Source of the DNA: Xenopus tropicalis
Lineage: Eukaryota > Chordata > Amphibia > Anura > Pipidae
Assembly (NCBI RefSeq): GCF_000004195.4
Contig: NC_030678.2
Location: forward strand, 57,381,378-57,445,377
Length of the DNA stretch: 64,000 nt
Direction: 5' to 3'
The notes beneath the pieces are model-generated. The model saw only the letters and a program-made list of their open reading frames with translations, ran no database searches and was not told where the DNA came from. The stretch's first letter is position 1, and the number at the start of each line of letters is the position of its first letter. Position numbers and translations under genes: made by a program. Positions 1 through 12,100 of the stretch are shown one piece after another.

Positions 1-208
1 ATTCAGGATTCGGACAAGATTGGGACTTTTTTTTTTTAACAGGATTCGAATCTGCCTGAATCAAATCCTTAAAATCACACACTTTTCCTTAACCTTTCAG
101 TGACCTAATTTGCATATGCAGATGGTATGCAAATTAGAGTTTGAATTCAGTTTGGTATTCGGCCAAATGTTTTACGAAGCATATAGGATTCAGTGCATCC
201 CTAGTATT
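1..208. mobile_element. partial Xenopus-type MITE, cut by the window start
   Basis: It shows the repeated 'ATTCAGGATTCGGA' and 'GAATCCTATATG...' style and ends in CAGTGCATCCCTAG, whose reverse complement is the typical start of a common frog hAT-like MITE. The left end lies outside the window, so target-site duplications cannot be checked. The family name is not known to me. Confidence 0.45.
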
Positions 209-1063
209 ATTTAAATGTCAGTGCAGTTATCTACCTGCACATTATCACTGATGTTGTGGCTCATTTTCAGTAACAATCATTTGTGTAACACTGGTTAAAG
301 TTACTGCCTGGTTAGCAGTACTAAAAACATAGTAGGTTTTTACCTGTGGTGGTAAACACAGTACTTTTGCAAAGTTTATATAATAAATTTTGTGTTTTGT
401 GGTAATTGTGTAGCAATTCTTATGGGATGTATTGCTAAGTAGCAACACATGGAGACAAAGTTTGCCAGCACAAGTCACAGCATGGTTTGGCTCCTGTTAC
501 AGCAGAAAAGTAGCCATTGTCTTTTGAAGTTGCTTCTGTGCAACAGCTTCCTCTACACAGTGTCTTCTAATGTGAGATAACATAAGCTTGAAAGGTTAGC
601 TTAGCATTTAACTATGTTACAGCTGATAATGTTCACCAGAAATACTCTTGCTATATACAGATTAAATCCTTTGTACTCCATTGTAACCATTTATTGTGTA
701 TTTCTATAGGCCACAATACTTACTGATTATGAAGTTCTCTTTAAAAGTGTTTGAACAACTTTTAGATGTTTGGGTTATTCTTGCTCATGTGGAGGTGGGT
801 CTACGTGACCTGAATGACTGTTCTACGCACCCTCATGAGATTGAAAAGCCCATTCCTTTTATTAGGCTTGGGTAAACTACTTGGGGAACAGATGCTGCTC
901 TCAGTTTTACTCTGCTCTGAATAATGTCCAGCTTTTTAGTAGCACACTTACAACATTGTGAAACTTTAGCTTTTAAATAGGGAAAAGTACAGTCAAACAC
1001 TAATTTGTAATAAAGTAGATGTTTAAGGTGACACAGTTGCACTGCCAAGGATGTTAAGGTATG
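209..1063. other. non-coding, no feature recognised
   Basis: AT-rich unique-looking sequence. No open frame with domain character, no RNA gene and no clear repeat seen. Confidence 0.5.
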
Positions 1064-1071
1064 TTCTATAG

Positions 1072-1321
1072 TGGGGATACCCAACCTTTTTTTTTTTTTT
1101 TTACCTATGAGCCAATTTAAATGAGCTGAGAAGCAACACAAACCTGAAAATGCTTCATGGGGGTTGCCTTCAAAGTGCCAGGCTGTGATTAGCTATTTGG
1201 TAGCAGCCCCTGTGAAGCCTACAGGAGGCTCTGTTTTGCAGTACACCTGGCCACTGGAAACAACATCAATGGGGGCTGGTAGGCAACGAGTTGCTCATAA
1301 GCCAGTGGTTAGGGATCACGG
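1072..1321. mobile_element. hAT-type MITE, family A, diverged copy
   Basis: The ends are GGGGATACCCAACC and GGTTAGGGATCACG, a decayed form of the terminal inverted repeat seen in the copies at 42431 and 45201. The flanks TTCTATAG (1064-1071) and TCCTGTAG (1322-1329) look like a mutated 8-bp target duplication. The inside matches the family body (agcaacacaa..., GCTGTGATTAGCTAT, bases kept short). Confidence 0.7.
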
Positions 1322-1329
1322 TCCTGTAG

Positions 1330-2200
1330 AAATTGGTGTCCCAACAACAAATATTACATAACACACATCTAGTAGAGGGGTTTACTCCTCATTGCATTAT
1401 TTTTTGTTTAATCTCTATCATAGCATGTAAAATACTAGCCTGTTAAGTTCTCCAAACGTGTCTCATCACAGCAGAGGGAATGCAGAAGCTCTGCGCATCT
1501 CTATTTGTGTGCACCTATTGGCCTCCCCTGCTAAGCATTGGAGATCCTGTCTGAATAAATGGCTGGGGCTCCTTTATTATATTTTCATCTTCATTTACTG
1601 ACAAAAGTAAAATGTATAAACAAGTAATAATGGAATCTGAACCACAGTTACTCATAGGATCTTTTAACAAAGTTGACTGTGGCACGATATGATGAAGCTA
1701 AGGTAAAAGAAACTTGATTAGGTTTCCTAGATACAGGAAGTCATATTTTAATTGATACAATGATCTCCAGTCCCTCATGATCAGTTTAACAAGTCAGCAC
1801 CTTTTTCTGGCTACCTGTGGGAAAACCTTTTCTATTTTCTAAGACAAATCTTGTTTGCTCAAATGGATAAAATCACCTCTTCTTTTTTTTTTTTTTTTTA
1901 ATCATGGGAGATTGTTTGGTGCTGCACAATGTGATCCTTTCAGACCAAAGCCTGTGCAGTTAAAAGACACAAAGGGGCCCTGAGTGGTAGACTTTACAGT
2001 CTAGCAAGCTTAATCGGCTAAGGTGTGGCAGAGATCTGTTTCAGGGGCTAATATGGATCAGTGCCTGTTTGTTTCTAGTGACAGAAGAACTTTGTCCAGG
2101 TTTTGTAACACTGCTGTATCACTGCTTCACCCACTCATTTAAACCTTCAGCAGGTAGATACAGGAAGAGCTGAAATTAACACAAGGTATTATGGCGTTAG

Positions 2201-2201
<1 letters not shown>
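1330..2201. other. non-coding, no feature recognised
   Basis: Contains a poly-T tract near 1884-1899. Otherwise no gene, RNA or repeat that I can name. Confidence 0.5.

Positions 2202-2234
<33 letters not shown>
2202..2234. repeat. (AT)n microsatellite
   Basis: About 16 AT dinucleotides. It abuts the left arm of the snapback at 2242. Confidence 0.95.
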
Positions 2235-2236
<2 letters not shown>

Positions 2237-2241
2237 CTATG

Positions 2242-2390
2242 TGTGTAAAAAAACAAAAGTTTTATTGAAAGAAATCCAACATTTTGTGCACAAACAATGC
2301 TCTTCTTAAGGGTTTGTCCCCGAAGAAGAGCACTGTTTGTGCTCGTAACGTTGGATTTCTTTCAATAAAACTTGTTTTTTACACAAAGTC
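2242..2390. mobile_element. snapback (inverted-repeat) element, decayed copy
   Basis: The arms (about 2242-2309 and 2322-2390) pair over about 68 bp with several mismatches and a short loop. Next to the tip on the right arm a small stem (GAGCAC/GTGCTC) is followed by GTAACGTTGG, then AATAAAAC. This is the same layout as the snapbacks at 6391, 19803 and 59657. Confidence 0.75.
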
Positions 2391-2987
2391 CCAGCGAGTG
2401 CGGTACTCTTTCTATACACGTTTTTTTTACCTGCACCCAAGCAGCTATTATATGGGTTGTGCTCCTCTCTGCTCCTGCTTCCTCTTATCAATCTCTTTCA
2501 ATAAATACACCCTTTTTGTATTTGCCACACATTCAGCACACATCCAAATACACTGCACTGCATCTCAGGTGTAGGTACAACTGCCCGTGTGAACTTAAGC
2601 AAGTCTTAACACTATTGCATGGAATCCTGCTTTTGGTTTCTACTTTAGCTTCTTTACAACATGTAAGTCAATGGCTTTATCTTTCTGAGCTCCAGGTTTA
2701 AATACATTGGATCATCTCTGTGGGACACTACCTGGAAAATTCTGTAAACATTGCTGTATAAAATTTAGTACTTTATGTACAAATCTAAAAATATTAAGAC
2801 AGGAACATTTGTTTTGCTAGCTTCAAATGGCCTCCATTCCATGGGTACATCAGGGATTCATTAACTATGAGTTTCTATGCTGTGGTTCTTAATGATTCTC
2901 TTTAATAAGATGGCATTTCTTTGTCCAATAGCAAACATAATTTAAACATGTGCAATTCCAAACCAACCTTTGGGTTGCCACAAGGAA

Positions 2988-2988
<1 letters not shown>
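2391..2988. other. non-coding, no feature recognised
   Basis: The first bases continue the downstream tail of the snapback family (GAGTGCGGTACTC... near 2395). The rest is anonymous. Confidence 0.45.

Positions 2989-3022
<34 letters not shown>
2989..3022. repeat. (AT)n microsatellite
   Basis: AT dinucleotide run inside a decayed repeat that extends to about 3180. Confidence 0.9.
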
Positions 3023-3027
<5 letters not shown>

Positions 3028-3182
3028 GGGATCTTACTCTAATTTAGCTTGCCATACCTTGTCTCCTAAAAAAACGTTAACCGTTAAATGATTTGCCTAA
3101 AATGGACTGAGAGATGGCATATATGTAAGTTAGAGCTTCCTGGATAACAGGTTTCTAGATAAGGAATACCATACCTTCAGCA
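3023..3182 (-). mobile_element. fragment of a common frog MITE ('rest of ...GTTATCC...')
   Basis: The reverse complement contains AAGGTATGGTATTCCTTATC and CTGTTATCCAGGAAGC. These recall the repeat at 59400-59565 (GGGACCTGTTATCCAGAATG). No intact ends seen. Confidence 0.4.
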
Positions 3183-5300
3183 AATAATTGACTCCTGTGC
3201 TCCAATCAACTTGGATGTGGCTGCACCTTGAACCATTGTTTCAGCTGAGGTGCAAAGACATGATGCAGATTAGTCAGCAAAACACGAGAGCTTGCATTTC
3301 GGTGCCAAAATCTTGGCCTTGTGCCTGCACCTGGGATGACGCAATGGCTCTGGATGCAGGCACATGGAAAGGCTGTCCTGCACACTATGGATTTTAATTT
3401 ATTGGTTATAAATGAAAGACGTATATATGCCACATGGCAGTTAGTTCCATTGTTTATTGCTTGATAAAGCCAGCAAGCATTTAACAATGTTTTCATGATA
3501 TTTTGGCCAACAGAGGTGCTTCATAGCTGCAAATGACATTGAGCTTGTGCATGCATTTTTCTTTTTGTTTTTAATCTAAATGTTTAATCTATATTACCTG
3601 ACTTTTGTAAGTAAAATAAATAAATAAAAAACACACAATATCCTAATCTATCTCACTGATCAGAGTTACTTTGTAGCCTTAGGCTAGGTACACAGGAACA
3701 GCTGCTATAAAACAGTATAAAAGAGCACAGCTTTTTACATGAACACCACATTTCACAAATCTGTCTTAAATCACAGTGTCTGTTATTTCAATGTAATGCG
3801 TGGCTAGAAAAATCAGACGCAATTGTAAGCCTGAAATACTCCTCCTCCTCTTACTTATTAACCCAGCATTTAACAGCAGGATGCAAGTAGAGTCGCAGTC
3901 ACAAGAAAACGAGTCCTCCCCCTAGAGCAATTAAAAAATCCAGCCCTGGAATAAATCATGCACCCGCGATAATCCTGTTAATAAAACGCAGCTTGTTCCC
4001 TGACACTTTCCTCCTGCGACGCACTATGTGTGTAACCCCTGAGCTGCCAGTTTTAGCCAGGCAAATCCTCCAAATGGAATTAGCCTCTGCCTCATGCGAT
4101 ATTCATTTTGTCCCTACTGCTAAATGCGGTGAGGTAAAGAAAATAAGCTTATTAGTGGCACATGTTGTTATATACATGTGATTATATATACATAAATATA
4201 ATATATACATATATATACTGTTATATACCGTATTTTCTCAAAGCCTCCCTATTTTTTTTTAAAGTTAGTCAGTCTTTCTTATGGCGGCAACCCAATCTCT
4301 GGTGCTCAGTGAAAAGTCAAAACTGTAGTTTTGGAAACAATGTCCCATTCCCAGGATAATTACAAGGGCAATATACCCCCTTGTTCAACATAAGCTCATA
4401 GTACAATGTGACAAACAAAGACAAGAGGTTTGGGGGCATTATGAGACAGTTTACAGGCTAGAATACAGCTTTTTAACTCTGTACCGAATGAGCCCTTGCA
4501 TGAGCCCTTGTGTAATCTTTGCATTACTACCAGTTAATTTAACAGTATTCTATTAAATAAGGTCTAAACATGTTACAGTAAGTAATGATCTGATCAAATG
4601 AAACAAAGTAATGGGTGTAGTACCATGGGTATTGGTTCACACAGAAACTACATGATTGCCGTAGGACTTATTTGTTTATCAAATGGGCTGACTTAGCCAT
4701 AAGCTCTGCTGGACTTTTGATGTGAGCAAGTCAACTTAAGTTGTGGCCTATTTAATGCTTGCCCTCCTCCAAAAGGCCAACAAAGCTTATGGCTAATTCA
4801 GACCCTCTTGTAAGCAAAGATAAGCAGTTAATGTATTTCTGTTCAATATTATTCCAACTAAATTTGTTGGTTAGAAGCCTAAGACATCTGGTTGGCCTGT
4901 TATGTGGGCCCTGTAAGACATGTGGGGTGAAGAGACCAAATCACAAAGGAAATAAGAAGCCTCTCTTGCAGCTGAGCTTTCCACAGCCAGTCACCTTTCA
5001 CCTGCCTTGTACTGCTGCCTGCTAATGCTTAGGCCCTCATAGCTAATGATTTATTTCCACCCACTCTCCAGTCTTTGAGTGAGACAGCAGGCTTTGCACT
5101 GCAAGGAGCTCTGTGTGACTGAGCTAGGGAATGAGGGAATATCTGAAAAAGAGGAATGCACTAAACATGCAACAAAAAAGGCCTGGAAGGAAATTCTGTC
5201 TTCCAAAACAATTGTGTTTAAAAAAAAAACTGGTTCTTATTCTTCTGTTCTGTCAGCTGTGAAGGCATCCTTTGTTTCATATTCAGCAAGTGTGTACTAA
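3183..5300. other. non-coding; unique stretch 3830-4150 possibly conserved
   Basis: No gene seen. 3830-4150 is free of recognised repeats and richer in CpG and homeobox-like TTAAT/ATAATC cores than its surroundings, so it may be an upstream regulatory element. 4173-4235 is an AT-rich (ATAT) tract. The rest is anonymous. Confidence 0.3.
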
Positions 5301-5304
5301 CACA

Positions 5305-5425
5305 AGTCTTGTAGATTGTAAGCTCTTTTGGGCAGGGCTCTCTTGTATCAGTTATTGATTGCTTTATATGTTACTCTGTATGTCCAATATACGGAACCCA
5401 CTTATTGTACAGCAATAATAAATAA
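5305..5425 (+). mobile_element. L2-type LINE or SINE 3' tail
   Basis: The sequence TAGATTGTAAGCTCTTTTGG followed by GGCAGGGCTCTCTTGTATCA and CCCACTTATTGTACAGC matches the family whose reverse complement is at 42058-42240. The motif 'agattgtaagctc...gggcaggg' is the known 3' end of vertebrate L2 LINEs and their SINE partners. The tail leads straight into the microsatellite. Confidence 0.65.
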
Positions 5426-5428
5426 TAA

Positions 5429-5446
5429 GGTGTGTGTGTGTGTGTG

Positions 5447-5513
<67 letters not shown>

Positions 5514-5514
5514 A

Positions 5515-5551
<37 letters not shown>
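5429..5551. repeat. compound (GT)n(AT)n(GT)n(AT)n microsatellite
   Basis: A GT run (about 5430-5452), a long AT run (to about 5510), GT again, then AT. It follows the LINE/SINE tail, where such arrays are often seeded. Confidence 0.95.
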
Positions 5552-5555
<4 letters not shown>

Positions 5556-5559
5556 AAAT

Positions 5560-6290
5560 GTGGTTGGTTTTTTTTTTGCCTTGCAGTAGACTGTTGTGTT
5601 CTGTCTATATATTGAGCAGCATGTTTGTTTCTATCAGATAATAGTGCTTGAAATGGGTTCCAGCTGGTTTGTGTAGAATGTATTTCTCTGAAATTTCTTT
5701 GATGCACAACCAGTGTAATCTTATCTCACACAAGGCACATGAACATGTAAGCAATCTTCTTCCCCTGCTACTTACTTATACTACTCCCTCCTTGCTTACT
5801 TTGCCAAACCCATAGCTAGGCCTGGTGGTGAATGATTGGCTTACAAAGGAAATCTAGTTGCTAATACTGACTCTAGTATGGAAATTCATTTAAGTTTCTG
5901 TGTGTCTCCATAGAGATGAATGGTGATGCCGGTGGGGCCACTATTTATTTATCTTTAGTGTAAGGTCTCTTATACACATGTCATTTTTAATGCAGTGGAT
6001 ATTGTGTACTCTACCACACCGCACCACAATAATTAATACACACAAAAATCCAGTTTACAACAAACACAGATGTGTCTTCCATTCATGCTACCGACTGCCT
6101 GGGCACCACTTTTAGCGGAAAGGTCAGTTTCTAAAGACCACCCAGCTAATCTGTCAGATGATATCTCCTGTTTGAAATTGGTATGTGTCCATGTCCCATA
6201 TAGTTCATAGGGACGCGTGGTGCAGCAACAATGTTTAAATGCTGTTTGGCCTTTAGCCACTAGCTGTCCAACTATGTAATATGCACTACA
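5560..6290. other. non-coding, no feature recognised
   Basis: No coding or RNA feature found. Confidence 0.5.
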
Positions 6291-6295
6291 TTTTA

Positions 6296-6316
6296 ATATA
6301 TATATATATATATATA
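6296..6316. repeat. (AT)n microsatellite
   Basis: Ten AT units. Confidence 0.9.
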
Positions 6317-6390
6317 ACAGTCCACACGACAGCACCACACTCCAAAATCTGCTGTTCTGCAGCTGCCCCTGTGCACGGGATATCATATAA

Positions 6391-6604
6391 ATATCAAAAT
6401 AAAACAGCCAGCACCAAGGGTCTTTGTATTTCAAAAAATCTCTTGTGTATTATAATTGCATGTACAACCGACGTTTCGGTCCCTTTTGGCACCTTGAAAA
6501 AGGTCCCAAAAGGGACCGAAACGTCGGTTGTACATGCAATTATAATACACAAGAGATTTTTTGAAATACAAAGACCCTTGGTGCTGGCTGTTTTATTTTG
6601 ATAT
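6391..6604. mobile_element. snapback element with 105-bp arms
   Basis: The left arm 6391-6495 and right arm 6500-6604 are inverted copies with one mismatch, separated by the tetraloop GAAA. On the right arm a stem GGTCCC/GGGACC is followed by GAAACGTCGG, then AT-rich sequence and the terminal block GGTGCTGGCTGTTTTATT. The RNA would be one long hairpin. The layout and arm length match the elements at 19803 and 59657 although the arm sequence differs. Simple AT repeats follow (6600-6634). Confidence 0.9.
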
Positions 6605-6829
6605 ATATATATAGAGATATAGATATAGATATATTCATTATTAGAAAGTATTTGTAGTTTATTTGAGGTGCCCATGGACGCCCAGGCTGAACCAAATAGA
6701 GATCTATTTTTTGTGTGTGTGTGTGTGTGTAATCCCTGTGATAGTTTACAGGTGTCCCTTGTGTGACCCAACTTGCAAGGCTCCTCAAACAAACGATTGC
6801 AGTCATACCCCCTGGTTTCCCCACAGCTA
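6605..6829. other. AT/GT microsatellites and anonymous sequence
   Basis: (AT)/(AG/AT) tract to about 6634 and a (GT)n tract at about 6710-6730; nothing else. Confidence 0.7.
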
Positions 6830-7560
6830 GTGCGTACGTGTAGAGTTGCGCACATGTTTATCGCACGCTAGAGGAGAGGCACACACAGCAAACAAAGCCG
6901 AGTATACTAGCGAGAGAATATCATTGTAGCACCGCTACATAGTTCAGCTGCCTTTTGTTTTTGCGAAGCAGAAGCGCCGATTAAACATGCGTGCCCGAGT
7001 GCTTTCTCACGAAGTACGTAGGCGGCGAGCCTGGGCTGATTGGGAAGAATTGCTTGTGGGATTAAGCGGACGGGGCTTGCCCCCTCCCCCACCAGGTTTC
7101 CATAATACACACTCGTTCCAGTTCGTGTTCTGTAAGGGGAAATCGCGCACCAACGTTTGGCCGCAATATCCATCTCAGCCTGCCCTTGTGTAGCATAGGA
7201 GGCGCCCGGCCGGCACTAGCAGCGCCATGCATTCCCGCCATCATGCCCTCCCTGCCAGCAAGTCATTCATCCTTGCACTGATCGCTCAGCGATCTGAAAC
7301 CTTATTCATAGGTCCCCGCAGCCTGTTCCATCCATTTCCCTGTGCTCTGCTCGTTTTGTTGCAGCAGCTGCCAGCATGGCACCTTCCTGTTGCTACTTAT
7401 TGTCAGTTATCGCTCGGCAAGCGCCTTGAAGCGATTTCACCGTCCAGTATCGGACGCACGTTGTTTTGCCTTTAGCGTTAGTATGCACTCCATTATAGAG
7501 TTAAATGCTTCGTGTAGAGTGAGCTGGAACGTTGTCAGGCAAAATGTACCTCAGTGAAAC
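6830..7560 (+). promoter_or_regulatory. CpG-rich island, probable bcor promoter / first non-coding exon
   Basis: CpG dinucleotides are dense here (roughly 40-50 in 700 bp by eye), whereas they are rare in the flanks. The stretch contains an inverted CCAAT box (CTGATTGG near 7036), a C-rich Sp1-like run (7079-7090) and a CCGCCAT motif near 7234. It lies about 1.5 kb upstream of the bcor start-codon exon on the same strand. CpG islands usually mark vertebrate promoters, so I infer a bcor transcription start here. I could not fix the start site. GTAAGG near 7131 and GTGAGC at 7519 are possible donors for a 5' UTR exon. It may serve only one of several alternative promoters. Confidence 0.55.
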
Positions 7561-9009
7561 GTATCAGTCTTTCCTTAGTGGGAGGGAAGGAATATGCAAT
7601 TTCTCTGTGTATTCATAACTATATTGCAGGGGGCTGGAAGTGGGCAGTACAAAACTGCAAGTTGTTGGAGCTTTAGTATTTTATATAAGGTGTATTGGAA
7701 CTTAGTATATATATTATATAATTTAGTGAATTATCATTCAGGCAAAAATAACTCTCTAACATATAAACATTATTCCATATTAGAAGGGATTTTACCGACA
7801 CCACTGTCTGGATACTAAGGGAAAAGTCTCGGCTTTTTTTTCCTGTGGGTGGCTGAAAGGAAGTGAATGGAGGAAGTTTAGTTAGGTTTTATTGGTTTGG
7901 CAAAGAGAAGCACATATTAGTATTTTATGCCCCTTATAAGTGCTGCTGGCCTGTCTTGCAATATGAGCAAAGGAATATCCGGGATTCTGTCTCAGTAGCA
8001 TCAATTACAGCTTTTATTATAAAGAGAAGTTGGAAGACAGAGGGCAGGATGAGGCAACAACCTGAGCAGCTTGTTTTCTTATTTTGTCTGTTTGCTTTTT
8101 TTTTTTTGCATGTGTATTCATAAATAAGTTTCAACCTCTGTTTTCTCTTGACACTTCTTTGTTGCTTTCATGTGTGTGTATGTATGTAATATATAACCAA
8201 ACAAGGCACCACTCACAGCAGGACTGAACACTGAGAAAAAAAAGTTTATTTAGTCAAAAAATCCACTGCATGCTTTCTAATTCACATTAAGTTCCTTCCA
8301 CTGAAGGGTCACAGATTTAAGAATAAATGAATGGGCATTAAGATAGATAATATAATAGGGCTTACTGTAAGTAATGCTGTGGTGGTGGGTGAGTTGTTTG
8401 CTTCTGGCAAGTTCCTCAAGCTCTATGCCATGTGTTTCTTTCCCTTGGGTGGTAAACCGTGAGCAAAGTGGGAAAGCTAACCCATAAGTGTATGTTTTGA
8501 CCTTTAAATAACCTCAGATTTTCCTTCTACTATACTCTGTTTCTGTTTAACAAAAGCTAATCACCAAACTGCATAATTTATTTCTAATTGTTTAAAGGAC
8601 AAATAAAGAAGTTTCTTTAGGGCAATGACACGCAGGAAGTTTTGTTGCCTGGGGTAAATCTGTGCTACTACGGGAGGCAAAATGCCCTTGGTTTCCTTCC
8701 CACTTGCATTAATGTCAGATGTTGCGAAAATCTACACTCCGCAAAATAGCCTGAAATTTCCTCGCAAGGAAACTTTGGGCTACTTAGGAAAGCTGAATGG
8801 GACGCCTATATTTTCCCTATTAGTGACACACATTACTGCTGGTGGCAGGGAAACTAGGGGCATATTGTTGCAGTAGCTCAGTTTTACTAGTGGCAAGTCC
8901 TGGGTGAAATTGCCCTTAAACTGCTAGTATTGTCAATAGTTTATTGTCAATAGTTTATCTTCCATTTTCTCACCTTGCTTCTCTCCCCCCATCTAATCTT
9001 TCTGCGCAG
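7561..9009. other. probable bcor 5' intron
   Basis: It lies between the CpG island and the acceptor at 9008-9009. A poly-T tract (8097-8107) is visible and no coding sequence. 8196-8300 vaguely recalls one arm of the snapback family but lacks the core. Confidence 0.5.
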
Positions 9010-9055
9010 GGGACAGATTTATAAGAAGGGGGAGGCAGCCGCGTAAGGAGAGAAA
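9010..9055 (+). other. bcor: bcor 5' UTR part of the start-codon exon
   Basis: A strong pyrimidine tract (about 8978-9005) and AG at 9008-9009 form a convincing splice acceptor. The 46 nt that follow are non-coding up to the ATG at 9056. That ATG has purines at -3 (A) but no G at +4. An upstream non-coding exon is therefore implied. Confidence 0.75.
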
Positions 9056-9141
9056 ATGCTTTCTGCAAGCCCCCTCTATGGGAACGTGCACAGCTGGATG
9101 AGCAATGAGAGGGTCCGCATGTGTGGTATCAGTGAAGACAG
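9056..9141 (+). CDS. bcor: bcor coding exon 1 (residues 1-28 and part of 29)
   Basis: It encodes the BCOR N terminus, [15 protein letters not shown] and onward, nearly identical to the mammalian start. It ends with donor GTAATA at 9142, phase 2. The start is fixed by this conserved N terminus. The 887-bp intron that follows shows nothing I recognise. Confidence 0.93.
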
Positions 9142-12100
9142 GTAATAGTCCTTATTCATATAAATGATAGCATCTGGTGAGCCTTCTTTATTAATCAGCA
9201 TCTCTGATCCCCTTACATAGAATATTGCCCTTTGAAAAATACAAAATTAAACATTTCTTGTTCAGACACATAATGGTTCTCCAGGTAAAATCTGCCTACG
9301 TATTTTAATCACTCCTTTAAGTATTTATTTTAATTAGCAAATTGTTTTGTCATAAAATAATTTACCGCACAGAGAGAAATTCCTGTGTGCTCTATACAAA
9401 CTTAAAATTGGCATTCCTGTAGAATTGTGAACAGCGCATTTCCCAGTTGTGATATTGTTAATTGTGAAAAAAAGTTTTATAGCCACATTTTCCAGTTAGG
9501 GGAGGAACATATTTCATTATGTCTCTCTGCCTGTCTTTATCCTTGCAATCATAGGATGCTTTCTGTATGTACAACAGAAAATTAGGGATTCTTACTGCCA
9601 CTGTACTGAACTGTTTTACACAACAGCAGCTTACATAGATAAAAAGTTATGTGGGCTGCTTTTTGTTAATGCTCCCGTTTTGCACACAAATCATCAGGCT
9701 GCAGATTTATGATATAACACAACAAAGGAATTTGAGACCACCGACTCCTTTTCAGTTGAAACAACTACTCTCAGGTTTATTTAAGAGAGCAAATTGTTAA
9801 ATGAGAAAGCCTGAGCCCTCCAAGCTACTGCTTTAGGACCCGCCAGAGGATTGAGAACCACAGTCCCAGAACAGATATGATGGTTTATTTTTGAGGGCAG
9901 GTCAGGGCCAGGGTAGTTATCTTTAGGAGACTTTTACACACCCTTCATGATTATTTAAGTGAAACAGGCAAACAGAAATCTACTTTAAATGTACAAAATG
10001 ATAGGAATTTTTTTAATTTTCTTTACAGAAAAGTCCTTATTAACGATGGGGACATTCAGAAAGCAAGACTTGAACTGAGGGAAGATCATCTTGGTCACAC
10101 CTTGGTAAGTGTGTTGTTCCAAAAGTCTTGGACTTATTATTTTATATGTCATGTTTTTTTCACTTGTAAACTTTCTATCTTTCAATCTTCTATTTCACCA
10201 TGGATCAAAAAGGCGTTATATGCCGAAATGGAAATATTTTAAGAAACTGTGTGTGTAGTGCCATGCAACTTTGAAAGAGTTTTGTAGAATTAAGAAGTAA
10301 AACTAAACCACATTACTGAAATTTTAATTTAACAAAGCAATCTTTCCACACTTTTTTTTTTTTTTTTCCCTTCTGAAAGGTGGATGCAGCTGCTGTACAT
10401 CGTATTGACAGCCTAACAGCTCTTACCATGGATCGCACTGGACTTATGCAGGAAGGGATGAGAGTTCCGAGTGGTATGGTGTATCCTAGTTTGTGTGGTC
10501 TTGGCTCAGAGAAGGTCCGTGAACCTTCCGGCACCATTCCTGGACTTGGATATGTGTCTGACAGAAATCCCGATCTGCAGTACAAACCTACTGCTGCTGA
10601 AACTATGGATAATTCTCACATGTCTATGAAACAGTCAAATGGATTTAATCCTTTGTTCAAAACACCACCTGGACTACAAAAGGCACCTGTTCCTACCAGC
10701 GAATCACTTGTAATGGACAGATCAGCAAGTGACAAGCAAAATCCTTTAAGTGTTAATGGTGCTAATTACTTGAGGATTCCGTGGATGAATCCATACATGG
10801 AGAGCACATCACCAGCTATGTATCCCTTTATTGATTCACCAAATAAGTATTCATTAAATATGTATAAAGCATTTCTACCTCAGCAGTCTGCTTACAGCAT
10901 ACCACAGCATTTGGCCTACTCACCAGTCTGTCCCAATGGTGAACGATTTGTCTACATACCACCTTCACACTATGTAGGGCCTCATATTGCATCAGGTCTA
11001 GCACCATCCATAAAAATACCTCCACCATCAGCTACACCTGCAATTCCTACTTCAGTACACTGTTTAGAAAAGAATTTACCTTGGAAAATGGGAGTAAGCC
11101 CTGGATCTGCAGTTGACTCGCATGCATATTCGCATCTCCCAAACAGCAAACAACCAAGGGTCACATGTGTTAAATCTACAACTGGGAATATCTCACCAGA
11201 GCCTGCTCTGCTTCTAAATCCTTCTCAGAGGCCATCTTCTAGACTTCACTGCCCAGTCCAGCAAGTTGGAGATAGCTTTTCAGAGTTTCAGACTCCATTT
11301 GCCAAAATTCCAACACCGCCTACTTCCATTGTCCACTCAAAGCCACTCTGTAATGTTAGCAATGATTTCACCCCTTTAAGGATCCCTAACATAAAAGTTC
11401 ATAAAAATCATGAGCCTGAAATCGCACAGGTGCAAGCACCACTGAAAAAGAATAGGGATAGAAAAGAAAGCAAATCTCCAGTCTTGGTGCAGAAACAAAT
11501 GCCTCATAAAGATGGAGGAGAAAAACCACTAGATTTGTCTTCCAAGTTTGGTGATGCTGATATTTCAAAAGTGGAATGTACAGAGAATGCACCATCTATT
11601 TTACATCTTGCTAGCCATGTGAATACTATGGGTCTGTCCAGCAGGGATGCTCATAAAGAAGCCATTTCCCCTCCTACAAATAGCAGTGGTATAGTTAGAC
11701 CTGAAATTATCAGTACCGCTGCATCTTCATGGGTGGTTCCTGGTATTACTCATACTGAAGAGACTAATGGCATCATTATGTCACTTAAAAACAAAACTCT
11801 GGAGAGAGTGATGCCTCAGCAAAGAAGCTCTTCATGTCCTCGAATGGGAAGCTCTGAAAGTGTAGTATGTAGTAATCCAGGAATTGTCCCTGCAATGGGT
11901 CGGCCAGCTTCTGCTTCCCCTGCCCCAAACGCTAATGCAGAAGTCAGAAATCCAGAAGACTGTAATAAATCTGTTATTCAGCAGGTGCCTACATCTGTTA
12001 GCACCTCTGTTAAAAATAGTAGGGCAGTGAAATCATCTGTTCCAGAGTCCACCATGAAAGTAAATGAGAATAGTATGCCCCCTGCTGCACCTATGTTTGT

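Noticed and set aside
6033..6855. Open frames through 6033-6855 on the minus strand
   Set aside because: They run through the snapback and AT repeats. Both strands are open with mirror peptides, an inverted-repeat artefact.
8196..8300. Single arm of a snapback element
   Set aside because: It has the A/T-rich end style but no GAAACGT core and no second arm; too weak.
10380..10382. GTG at 10380 as a start codon
   Set aside because: It is an internal Val codon after a 3' splice site. The real start is ATG 9056 with the conserved MLSA...LYGNVHSW end.
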